Part shown: positions 8,998-16,369 of the stretch, one piece after another
Position numbering within the stretch: position 1 is the stretch's first letter
Layout of the letters: each line of letters begins with the position of its first letter
DNA from: Bacillota bacterium
GTDB taxonomy: Bacteria > Bacillota_A > Clostridia > Lachnospirales > WQUN01
DNA: 19,080 nt
Assembly (NCBI GenBank): GCA_009786175.1
Contig: WQTQ01000201.1
Span: 1-19,080, forward strand
Direction: 5' to 3'
Notes under the pieces: model-generated
Database searches by the model: none
Seen by the model: the letters and a program-made list of their open reading frames with translations, nothing else
What the model was told of the DNA's origin: nothing
Program-made: the position numbers and the translations under genes

Positions 8998-9652
8998 AAA
9001 TAAGCGGCCAATTCTTTTGTTTTTCGTTTCATTTGCAGCTGTAATTGCGGCAGTCGCCGCTTTTTTTACAACCGGCGGGGATAATCTTTTTTTGTTTATC
9101 ATGAAAATATTAGCCATTATAAATTTCATTTATTGGCTGCGGGTGTTTGTCAAAATTTTAACTAAGTATGGCTTTACCCCGGCGGCCAAAGTAAAAAAAT
9201 CCAAGGTGTGGAGGGTATTAAGCAGGATTTTTGACGTGTTGTTCGACGCAATTGCGAAGGCCGGAAAAGCGGTGAAAAATAAAACCGGCAGTATTTTTGG
9301 CAAACTTATTCCAAATAGGGGTTCAGTTTTGCGGCGGTATAACGACGAAAGAAGCTTTGTGTTTGGCGGCAGAAACCGTATCGGCAGCAAACTCAGAAAA
9401 ATGAGATGGCGAAACTTAAGCAGTAACCGTGAACGGGTGCGGTACATTTACATCTCGTTTTTGAAAAAGCAAATCAAGTCCGGGGCCGATGTAAGCCTTG
9501 CCGATACTCCCAACGAGTTGTATGAAAAATTACAGGAGAAGGGCAGTGACATAGACAGCAGATTATTTTCATTATACAATCTTGCACGCTACAAAGATGA
9601 CGAAAGTAGTATAATTGCAGAAGATGTGGAGAATATTAGGCGTAAAAGATAA
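8975..9652 (+). CDS. Two-helix membrane protein with DUF4129-like cytoplasmic tail
   Basis: The 225-residue protein has two membrane helices (about 11-31 and 38-60), a very basic linker (70-150), and a C-terminal helical segment: RERVRYIYISFLKKQ (152-166), then SLADTPNELYEKL (174-186) and DIDSRLFSLYNLARY (192-206). That pattern, with an R-V-R-Y-x-Y start and a D-T-P-x-E/N-L middle, is what I associate with DUF4129, normally the tail of large transglutaminase membrane proteins in MoxR/DUF58 operons. Here it stands alone. The start is the ATG at 8975, 6 nt after GGAGG (8964-8968). The ATG at 8969 is too close to that site. The assignment to DUF4129 is moderate; the membrane topology is clear. 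Confidence 0.7.
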   Translation: MILKIWRENKRPILLFFVSFAAVIAAVAAFFTTGGDNLFLFIMKILAIINFIYWLRVFVKILTKYGFTPAAKVKKSKVWRVLSRIFDVLFDAIAKAGKAVKNKTGSIFGKLIPNRGSVLRRYNDERSFVFGGRNRIGSKLRKMRWRNLSSNRERVRYIYISFLKKQIKSGADVSLADTPNELYEKLQEKGSDIDSRLFSLYNLARYKDDESSIIAEDVENIRRKR

Positions 9653-9656
9653 TATG

Positions 9657-9665
9657 TGGTATAAT
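9657..9665 (+). promoter_or_regulatory. Extended -10 promoter of the nucleoside kinase gene
   Basis: TGG followed by a perfect TATAAT (9660-9665) makes an extended -10 element. The -35 region is weak (TTAGGC, 9636-9641, 18 bp away), as is common for extended -10 promoters. It begins 4 bp after the preceding stop codon and would start transcription near 9672, giving a leader of about 35 nt. Confidence 0.6.
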
Positions 9666-9668
9666 CTA

Positions 9669-9683
9669 CGAAACAAAGTTTCG
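9669..9683. promoter_or_regulatory. Inverted repeat at the predicted transcription start
   Basis: CGAAAC (9669-9674), AAA, GTTTCG (9678-9683) is a perfect 6-bp inverted repeat just downstream of TATAAT. It could be an operator, or a small 5' hairpin that protects the transcript. It is short enough that chance is possible. Confidence 0.4.
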
Positions 9684-9705
9684 AGAGACAGATAAGGAGG
9701 CCAAT

Positions 9706-11367
9706 ATGCCAAATACAATTACCGTAAACATTGCGGGAGTGGGGGATGTACAAGCAACTCATGGAATCAGCTTGTTTGAGCTGAGCGAACAATATTCCCA
9801 TGTTTGCGAACGCCCAATTCTAGTGGCTAAAGTAGACAACGAACTGCGCGACCTTTCCTGTAAAGTTATCTACGATTCGACAGTAGAATTTTTTGACATA
9901 ACCGACCCCAATGGCTTCCGTGCGTATCAGCGTGGGGTAAGTTTTATGATGGTTTACGCGGTAAAGGCGATTTTGGGCAAGAAAGAGCGGGTTGTCGTTG
10001 CCCATTCCATAAACAAAAATTATTATTGCGAACTGCCGAACCTTAAAGTGCCAATTTCGGAAAAGTTATTACGGGATATTGAAAAATACATGTGGGACAC
10101 AGTTGAAAAAGATTTGCCAATAGAAATGCATTCCCTGCCAAGGGAATCTGCAATTAAAATTGCGGAAGATTTAGGCTATGATGACACGGTTGATCTTTTA
10201 AAATACTGTCATACCCACACAATTAATTTCTACAAGTTAAGTTGGCTGCACAACTATTTTTATGGGGAAATGGCCCCGCGAACAGGGCGGCTAAACCAGT
10301 TTAAATTAATGCCCCGCGCCAACGGCTTTATGCTGCAGTTCCCAAGTATTGCCCACGACTACGGGTTAGAGGATCTTTCGCCGGAGAACCGCCTTACGGA
10401 AGTATTTAACGAAAACAAGCAGTGGGTACGCATAATGAAAACCGACACGGTGGGCGCGCTAAATAGCAAACTTTGCCAAGATGGCAGTGCCGAAATTATT
10501 CGCGTGGCGGAAGCTCTTCACGAGAAAAAAGTTGCAATGCTTGCAGACCAAATTATGAGCGACCACAGGACAATTATACTAATTGCCGGGCCAACTTCCT
10601 CCGGTAAAACAAGCCTTGCCCACAGGTTGGGCGTACAATTGCGCGTAAACGGGGCCATCCCCCACATTATGTCCCTGGACAACTATTACCTGGACAGGGA
10701 CTTTTGCCCACGGGACGAGTTTGGCAATTTCGACTTTGAAACAATTAAGGCCATAGATACAGATCTAATATCCAAACATTTACAAGCCCTACTAAACGGC
10801 GAGGAAGTTCATATCCCAACATTTAACTTCCTTACAGGTAAGCCGGAGTACAAGGGCAATAAGTTGAAATTTAAGCGAAATGATGTGCTTATTATGGAGG
10901 GCATCCACGGCCTAAACGAGTTGATAAGCCAAGGAGTACCCGATTCGGACAAATACAGGATTTTTATATCTGCCCTAACGCAAATTAATGTAGATGACCA
11001 CAACCGCATTCCCACATCGGATACGCGACTACTAAGGCGTATTGTCCGCGACTTCCGTACACGGGGCTCTACAGCGGCACAGACCATAAGCATGTGGCCG
11101 TCTGTACAGCGCGGCGAGGCAAAATATATTTACCCCTGCCAGGAATACGCGGACGCATTTTTCAACTCCGCGCTGGTATACGAAATGGGCGTGCTAAAGC
11201 AGTTTGCAGAGCCGCTTCTTTTTGGCATAGAGCAACATGAGGCAGAGTATACGGAAGCCAGAAGGCTTATAAAATTCCTGGTGTCTTTCCTAAGCGTGCC
11301 AAGCGAAACCATCCCGCAAAACTCCATACTGCGTGAGTTTGTGGGCGGGAGCAGTTTTTATCGTTAG
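9706..11367 (+). CDS. TGS-domain/uridine kinase fusion (nucleoside kinase)
   Basis: The 553 residues combine three parts: a TGS-like ubiquitin-fold domain (about 1-68), a region resembling the second additional domain of threonyl-tRNA synthetase (about 75-240), and a C-terminal phosphoribulokinase/uridine-kinase domain (about 285-490). Walker A is AGPTSSGKTS (294-303). IMSLDNYYLDRD follows it as the substrate-side Asp/Tyr motif typical of uridine kinases, and VLIMEGIHGLNE is the Walker B-like strand. The architecture is known in Clostridia and Thermotogae and is usually annotated as a nucleoside or uridine kinase. Phosphorylating uridine or cytidine is the likely reaction but is not proved by sequence. 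AAGGAGG lies 5 nt before the ATG, and a promoter is visible upstream. I leave the symbol blank because classical udk is much shorter. Confidence 0.92.
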   Translation: MPNTITVNIAGVGDVQATHGISLFELSEQYSHVCERPILVAKVDNELRDLSCKVIYDSTVEFFDITDPNGFRAYQRGVSFMMVYAVKAILGKKERVVVAHSINKNYYCELPNLKVPISEKLLRDIEKYMWDTVEKDLPIEMHSLPRESAIKIAEDLGYDDTVDLLKYCHTHTINFYKLSWLHNYFYGEMAPRTGRLNQFKLMPRANGFMLQFPSIAHDYGLEDLSPENRLTEVFNENKQWVRIMKTDTVGALNSKLCQDGSAEIIRVAEALHEKKVAMLADQIMSDHRTIILIAGPTSSGKTSLAHRLGVQLRVNGAIPHIMSLDNYYLDRDFCPRDEFGNFDFETIKAIDTDLISKHLQALLNGEEVHIPTFNFLTGKPEYKGNKLKFKRNDVLIMEGIHGLNELISQGVPDSDKYRIFISALTQINVDDHNRIPTSDTRLLRRIVRDFRTRGSTAAQTISMWPSVQRGEAKYIYPCQEYADAFFNSALVYEMGVLKQFAEPLLFGIEQHEAEYTEARRLIKFLVSFLSVPSETIPQNSILREFVGGSSFYR

Positions 11368-11389
11368 TTAACTTTGCCAGTGAAACGAA

Positions 11390-11426
11390 GCAAGCCGGTG
11401 GTGTTGTGCCAATGTCACCGGATTGC
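11390..11426 (+). terminator. Hairpin between the kinase gene and the TerB module
   Basis: GCAAGCCGGTG (11390-11400) pairs with CACCGGATTGC (11416-11426) over 11 positions with one mismatch, around a 15-base loop. It is followed by TCTTACAT, a poor U-tract, so termination may be partial. It stands alone in the 88-bp gap. An attenuator or mRNA-stability role for the downstream genes is the alternative. Confidence 0.5.
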
Positions 11427-11455
11427 TCTTACATATTCAACGAAAGGGGTTTACC

Positions 11456-13000
11456 ATGTTTAAAGATTCTCCGTTTGCGGAAATTGAAATTGTATCCGAC
11501 GAGCCTACAATTAAAGGGCAAAGAATAACCGGATTAAAATTGGACCCCGTTCGTGAAAAATTTTACGATATGCGTAGCATGGCCCCTAACAACCCAAACA
11601 GCTGGCAGGAAGCGAACCTGTTCTACCGCCAGGGCAAATTTATGGAGGATTTTACAGACGATTACGAACACTTCGAGCCAATGAGGATGTATTCCCCTTG
11701 TTACCAACGGATGGGGTATGATCAGCTGCGTACTTTTTTTACATGGCGGACAAAGGCGCGGCAAGGAATTTATCCGGAAACTTCTGCGTCTTATGCGTTT
11801 CTTTATGTGTACGAGCTGCTTTCCGGTATAGGTTCCCGGGGGCCGGTGGATGGGGTAAACAAGCTGCTTGCCCTGTGGAGCGCATATCGTGACTTACTCC
11901 CGGTTATGGACGAACACTTGCCCGGCTGGCTAATGGATTATCATATCTATTACAAAATGCCCCACAGCTTTGTAGAATTTATGGAAATGCGAGGCTTACA
12001 CAATTATTACAGGGAACTAACTATGTTTAACCCAACCCCGGAAACCGCCCTGGACGATTGGTTAGCGGTTGGTACTTATGATATTTCCAAGTCCAGGTTT
12101 TACAAGGACGGCAACAAAGAGCTAATGCGCACTGCTTTTCATAGAGCTGTAGAAGCTATGGGGCAGCGTTTTGAAAGCTTGAGCAAGAGTATGGAGGACA
12201 TGTTTTACTACAGAAGCAGCAGAGTAACATGGCAGCCTTTTGAAGGTGCGGTATTTTACCCGTGGCACAAACAGGCAGATAGGGAAGTGGCATTGTCACC
12301 TTACAAAATTTACAAATGTACAAACAATAAATGGACAACCCATAAATTAATCCCGTATAAACACAAGGACGAACTTATCGGGTATTTTGTCAAAGACATG
12401 GAACAGCATTTGCGCAGAATTATTGACTTTAAAGGCAGCTTTATGGTGGCGGTAAATAAACTGTCTGTTGCAGACACCATAATTGCGGGCATGGGGACAT
12501 CTTTGGCAGAACTGTCTAAGCTGTTCGAAAATGCTGCCAAAGAGGTACATTATGAACTTACCCGTGTAGTTGTAACCGTGGACAGGCAGAACATTGAGCG
12601 TATACGTGAGGAAGCGGAGGTCATCCAGGATAAGTTAATTGTGGATGACACTGCAGATAAGAAAGAGAATGTTTGGACCGCCCGCGACCATTTGCCCATG
12701 GAGGAGTTTGTTGAGGAAGTACCTGTCGCTTCTGCTGTTACGGAGCCGGGAAATAACAACAACCCATGGGAAATCTTGAAAAATTTATTAACCAACGTAG
12801 AATTGGACGCGCTAAAATGGGCCCTTGTAGACCCGGGTAATGTTAAGTCTTTTGCAGATGAAAACGGCGTAATGCTGGAAATTTTGGCGGATGGCATAAA
12901 TGAAAAAGCCATGGATGCCATTGGCGACAATATTTTGGAGTTACACGACACCATTGTTATCTATGACGAGTATGTGGCGGAAGTTCAAAATATGTTTTAA
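11456..13000 (+). CDS. TerB_N/TerB_C domain protein
   Basis: This 514-residue protein carries the TerB_N domain (about 50-250). Its recognisable core is FYRQGKFMEDFTDDYEH (57-73), then PCYQRMGYDQLRTFFTWRTK (81-100) and SYAFLYVYELLSGIG (112-126). The C-terminal part matches TerB_C (about 370-514), with NVELDALKWAL (447-457), DGINEKAMDAIGDNILE (479-495) and IYDEYVAEV (502-510). No catalytic residues are evident. These domains are known from tellurite-resistance-type (Ter) stress and defence clusters, where they are thought to scaffold ATPases or helicases. AAAGGGG lies 6 nt before the ATG at 11456; an upstream in-frame TTG (11423) falls in the hairpin. The BrxD-like ATPase gene follows after 32 bp, which supports a functional pair. 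Confidence 0.87.
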   Translation: MFKDSPFAEIEIVSDEPTIKGQRITGLKLDPVREKFYDMRSMAPNNPNSWQEANLFYRQGKFMEDFTDDYEHFEPMRMYSPCYQRMGYDQLRTFFTWRTKARQGIYPETSASYAFLYVYELLSGIGSRGPVDGVNKLLALWSAYRDLLPVMDEHLPGWLMDYHIYYKMPHSFVEFMEMRGLHNYYRELTMFNPTPETALDDWLAVGTYDISKSRFYKDGNKELMRTAFHRAVEAMGQRFESLSKSMEDMFYYRSSRVTWQPFEGAVFYPWHKQADREVALSPYKIYKCTNNKWTTHKLIPYKHKDELIGYFVKDMEQHLRRIIDFKGSFMVAVNKLSVADTIIAGMGTSLAELSKLFENAAKEVHYELTRVVVTVDRQNIERIREEAEVIQDKLIVDDTADKKENVWTARDHLPMEEFVEEVPVASAVTEPGNNNNPWEILKNLLTNVELDALKWALVDPGNVKSFADENGVMLEILADGINEKAMDAIGDNILELHDTIVIYDEYVAEVQNMF

Positions 13001-13032
13001 AGAAGCGAATACTAAGAGGAGTGAATAACTTT

Positions 13033-14352
13033 ATGACCCAAACTAAAATCCCGCCCCGTATAGCAAATATACTTATTAATTCCCTTAAAGGCGGCGTTGT
13101 ACCCCGTGTGGGGCTTGAATACATTACCGTAGGCCGTGCCCAGGAAATTTCCGCCATATTGCACGATATAGATTTAATTTCCGACGGTGGGGCGTCTTTC
13201 CGCTTTATTGTTGGCAAGTACGGCAGCGGAAAAAGCTTCCTTTTGCAGACCATCCGCAATTACGCCACAGCAAAAGGCTTTGCGGTTGTTGACGCGGACC
13301 TTTCGCCGGAGCGGCGTTTTTCGGGCACAAAAGGCCAGGGGCTGGCCACGTATAAAGAGCTTATCCAGAATTTATCCACCAAGTCTAAACTGGATGGCGG
13401 CGCGCTGCCACTGGTTTTAGAGCGGTGGATTTCCGGCATTCAGACCCAGGTTAAAACTGACACAAGCTTGGAAGGCGAAGCCTTTTCCGCGGAAGTAGAA
13501 AAGCGGATATACGCGCTAACCGGCCAGCTTGAAGGCATGGTAAATGGTTTCGAATTTGCCAAAGCGGTAATTTTATACTGGAAAGCCTACCGGGAGGATG
13601 ACGCGGCCCTTAAAAGCAATGTGCTGCGCTGGTTCCGGGGCGAATACCCAACCCGCAAAGAGGCCAAGACAGACCTTGACATAAACTTTATCGTAACCGA
13701 CGAAACATGGTACGATTTTTTGAAAATTTTTGCCATGTTCCTTGTTGGCGCAGGGTATCAAGGGCTTTTGGTTATTGTGGACGAGCTTGTTAACATTTTC
13801 AAAATCCCCAACTCCATATCCCGGAACAACAATTACGAGAAGATTTTGACCATGTACAATGACGTTTTGCAGGGCAAGGCGAAGCACATCGGCTTTCTTA
13901 TGGGCGGCACGCCCCAGTGCATAGAAGATAAATACCGGGGCGTGTTCAGTTACGAAGCCCTGCGCTCTCGCTTGGCGGAGGGGCACTTTGCCACGGAGGA
14001 CATAAAGGATTTATCCGCGCCCATTATCCGCCTGACCATGCTAAACCAGGAAGAAATGTATGTACTGGTGGAAAAATTACGGGATATCCACGCCAATTTG
14101 TTTAACTACGCGCCTATTTTAAAGCATGAAGACTTACTGTACTTTTTAACCGTGGAGTACAACCGGGTTGGTGCGGAAACCCATATTACCCCACGGGAGA
14201 TAATCAGGGATTTTATCGAGCTTGTAAATATTTTACACCAAAACCCGCAAAAAACTGTGGCGGAAATTTTGGGCAGCAACAGCTTTGAAATGGCAAAAGG
14301 CGGGTTGAGCGACGAGGACTTGCACGAGGAGTTTAAGGAGTTTGAGATATGA
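13033..14352 (+). CDS. BrxD-like P-loop ATPase (DUF2791 family)
   Basis: The 439-residue protein matches the family of BrxD, the ATP-binding protein of some BREX phage-defence systems. It begins with PRIANILINSLKGG. Walker A FIVGKYGSGKSFLL spans 58-71, DADLSPERRFSG (87-98) follows, then STKSKLDGGALP. Walker B is GLLVIVDELVN (244-254) with Asp250-Glu251, and there is a conserved MGGTPQCIED (290-299). Arginines near 311 and 313 are arginine-finger candidates. The end carries HITPREIIRDFIELVNIL (384-401). I use the ATG at 13033, about 11 nt after GAGGAG; the GTG at 13021 overlaps that site. Its last 4 bases overlap the next gene (ATGA). No other BREX gene is in the window, so it more likely works with the TerB protein than in canonical BREX. 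Confidence 0.88.
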   Translation: MTQTKIPPRIANILINSLKGGVVPRVGLEYITVGRAQEISAILHDIDLISDGGASFRFIVGKYGSGKSFLLQTIRNYATAKGFAVVDADLSPERRFSGTKGQGLATYKELIQNLSTKSKLDGGALPLVLERWISGIQTQVKTDTSLEGEAFSAEVEKRIYALTGQLEGMVNGFEFAKAVILYWKAYREDDAALKSNVLRWFRGEYPTRKEAKTDLDINFIVTDETWYDFLKIFAMFLVGAGYQGLLVIVDELVNIFKIPNSISRNNNYEKILTMYNDVLQGKAKHIGFLMGGTPQCIEDKYRGVFSYEALRSRLAEGHFATEDIKDLSAPIIRLTMLNQEEMYVLVEKLRDIHANLFNYAPILKHEDLLYFLTVEYNRVGAETHITPREIIRDFIELVNILHQNPQKTVAEILGSNSFEMAKGGLSDEDLHEEFKEFEI

Positions 14353-15242
14353 TTTTTGATGAACGCGAGGTAAAAAAAGTACAAATACTATATTGGATTT
14401 TTAGTGTCGTAGGTACCGCAGTAGTCGTGTATATGATGCGAGAAATTAGTATTCATTTTTATCTTCGTTTACTTCTGATTCCGGCTATTTTCATGGGTTT
14501 TGTTATTCTAGTTTTTCCGGTTCACGTGGTCATAATGTTTATCAAGACTTTGATTATTACCCCTATAATGTGGAAAAAGTGGAGAGCTCTTGCTCCAATT
14601 AAGGAAAATGATTGCGATGTTATCAAATATATTGAAGAACTGCAACTGCTGGTCGAGTCAAAGCATGGGCGAAAATACTTAAAGCCAAACCCGGCATTGT
14701 GGCTGCCTGTCAGCCTTGAATTTGCACACTGTTATCATTATAACGGAGAAAATGACAAAGCAGAAGAAATAACCAAAGAAGTGCTTGATTCAATTGAAGC
14801 AAGCATAGCCGGAAAAAAGATGAATATATTTTTAACTTGCATGGCCATCCAAACGCTGACGGGGCTGTATATCTACAAATCCGAACTTGAAAAGGCCAGA
14901 GAATATTACGCATATTTACCGGAATACTACGCTGTTGTTTCTGCATGGAAGGCAAACGCCAAAACCAGGCAAATGCTGGATTTATTGAATAAATGCATAA
15001 AAGAACTGGATAATGGGTTCCTTATCGCCAAGGGGAAATTTTCCGAAGCACTACCGTTTTACCTAAAAGAATGGGAGAACAGCGAAAACATCATGCTTAA
15101 CAAGGTTAGAATTCAATATAACCTTTCGCTAATTTATGAAGGGCTTGGCGAGGATGAAAAATATAAAGAGAGCCTAACTTATGTGGCGAGACATGGCAAC
15201 AATACTTTTATGGCGCGCATGGCACGTGAAAAGTTAGGGTGA
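14349..15242 (+). CDS. Membrane-anchored helical-repeat (TPR-like) protein
   Basis: I do not recognise a specific family for this 297-residue protein. Two or three hydrophobic stretches occupy the N-terminus (about 11-31, 38-58 and 58-74). The rest is soluble and helical, with TPR-like pairs: AHCYHYNGENDKAEEITKEV (126-145), TGLYIYKSELEKAREYYAYL (171-190), FLIAKGKFSEALPFYLKEW (224-242) and YNLSLIYEGLGEDEKYKESL (257-276). Such repeats bind other proteins. The start overlaps the ATPase stop as ATGA, with AAGGAG 8 nt upstream inside the ATPase gene, so translation is tightly coupled. This argues for a shared job with the TerB and BrxD-like proteins, perhaps tethering them to the membrane. That role is inference. 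Confidence 0.75.
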   Translation: MIFDEREVKKVQILYWIFSVVGTAVVVYMMREISIHFYLRLLLIPAIFMGFVILVFPVHVVIMFIKTLIITPIMWKKWRALAPIKENDCDVIKYIEELQLLVESKHGRKYLKPNPALWLPVSLEFAHCYHYNGENDKAEEITKEVLDSIEASIAGKKMNIFLTCMAIQTLTGLYIYKSELEKAREYYAYLPEYYAVVSAWKANAKTRQMLDLLNKCIKELDNGFLIAKGKFSEALPFYLKEWENSENIMLNKVRIQYNLSLIYEGLGEDEKYKESLTYVARHGNNTFMARMAREKLG

Positions 15243-15251
15243 GAAACCATC

Positions 15252-16367
15252 ATGCATAAGTTATTTGTACTATTTGTACTTACATTGCTGTTATTCACAG
15301 CAGCCTGCGGTATACGAAACACCGAGTCGGCGGTACTTGACGCATCATCCGACATGTTAGAAACTTACCATGTAGAACCACAGCAGCCGTATGAACTGCC
15401 GCAACCGGAGCAAAAACCGGAACCATCACCCGAAAAACCAACGCCGCATGTTGAAGAGCCAACACTAATTATTTCCCGGGAAGTTACCCCTGTAACCTTA
15501 ACCTTACTGGTTAACGGCGACTTCACAACCTTTGACGCGAAGAACATCGACGGTGCCAATTATTTCAGGTTTTCGGACTTGCAATACGCCCTTGAGGGCA
15601 CTGTACTTGAAGAAGGCGAATTGGGGCAAATTTTGTGTATGGCGGAGGAAAGTGGTTCAGCCCTGTTTATTTCTGAGTATAATTACAACAACAACTTGTA
15701 CTTAAACTTGCGGCAACTTACGGATTTTTTGGGCTTTCGCGTGGCCTTGGTTGGCAGTAGAAACACCATAATTATTGACGCAAGTAATTCCATTACGGAG
15801 TATCCAAATTTCATGGCAGAGCCGTTGCCGGAGTATATTATCAAACAGATTACGGGCAGCTCTTTCCACCCGGAAGCTCCTTTCGATTACTGCCACCTTT
15901 CATACTTAACCGTTACCCATGTGGATTTTGACGGCATAAACCGCATTGGGCACATTATTGTGGCCGCGTCTATCGCCGAGGAAGTGCTGGATATTTTCCG
16001 GGAAATTTATGAAGGCGGTTTTCCGATTGCCAGAATGCGGCTGATAGATTACTACGGCGCGGACGATTATTACTCCATGGCGGATAATAACAGCGTCGGT
16101 TTTAATTTTAGGGTTATCGCCGGTACAACGCGGCTGTCGCGGCACGCCTGGGGCATGGCAATTGACATTAACCCGGTGCAAAACCCGTTTATCCGCGATG
16201 ACATTATTTGGCCAATTTCCGGGGCCGCGTACGTGGACAGAGCAAACGTGCGCCCGGGCATGATTATCCCCGGGGATGTTGCGTATCGCGCGTTTACAAG
16301 CCGCGGATGGACATGGGGCGGCCACTGGCGTGTTCCCATCGATTACCACCATTTTGAAAGAAGGTAG
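15252..16367 (+). CDS. M15-family peptidase lipoprotein with stalk-like domain
   Basis: The 371 residues start with a signal peptide and lipobox-like LLLFTAAC, with Cys19 as the probable lipid anchor. A Pro/Glu-rich linker (about 41-72) follows. A domain at about 80-178 resembles the copper-amine-oxidase N-terminal type stalk domain common in Firmicutes wall proteins (TLLVNGDFTTFDAKNI, YLNLRQLTDFLGFRV). The catalytic part (about 215-371) has the M15 zinc motif SRHAWGMAIDINP, with His298 and Asp305, and ends WTWGGHWRVPIDYHHFE with zinc ligand His367. The ending resembles the M15C/Ply-type L-alanoyl-D-glutamate peptidases as well as D,D-carboxypeptidases, so the exact bond cut in peptidoglycan is uncertain. 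It begins 9 bp after the repeat-protein gene and lies 2 bp before the methyltransferase gene. Confidence 0.88.
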   Translation: MHKLFVLFVLTLLLFTAACGIRNTESAVLDASSDMLETYHVEPQQPYELPQPEQKPEPSPEKPTPHVEEPTLIISREVTPVTLTLLVNGDFTTFDAKNIDGANYFRFSDLQYALEGTVLEEGELGQILCMAEESGSALFISEYNYNNNLYLNLRQLTDFLGFRVALVGSRNTIIIDASNSITEYPNFMAEPLPEYIIKQITGSSFHPEAPFDYCHLSYLTVTHVDFDGINRIGHIIVAASIAEEVLDIFREIYEGGFPIARMRLIDYYGADDYYSMADNNSVGFNFRVIAGTTRLSRHAWGMAIDINPVQNPFIRDDIIWPISGAAYVDRANVRPGMIIPGDVAYRAFTSRGWTWGGHWRVPIDYHHFERR

Positions 16368-16369
16368 GC

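Noticed and set aside
8335..9129. A 264-codon open frame on the minus strand
   Set aside because: It lies opposite the DUF58 gene and the start of the DUF4129-like gene, both well supported by motifs. Its translation shows no recognisable domain and it lacks a good ribosome binding site, so it is a shadow frame.
11456..13000. A tellurite-resistance gene
   Set aside because: TerB_N and TerB_C domains are named from the ter operon, but no terC, terD, terZ or related gene is present, so a resistance phenotype is not supported.
13033..14352. A BREX phage-defence locus, suggested by the BrxD-like ATPase
   Set aside because: None of the defining BREX partners (PglZ, BrxC/PglY, PglX or another methylase, BrxL, BrxHI helicase) appears in the flanking genes visible here. 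Only a BrxD-like component can be claimed.
14349..15242. Recent horizontal gain, because the 5' part looks more AT-rich than its neighbours
   Set aside because: The AT-rich part coincides with the membrane helices, whose codons are U-rich by nature, and the start overlaps the preceding gene. There are no flanking repeats or mobile genes.
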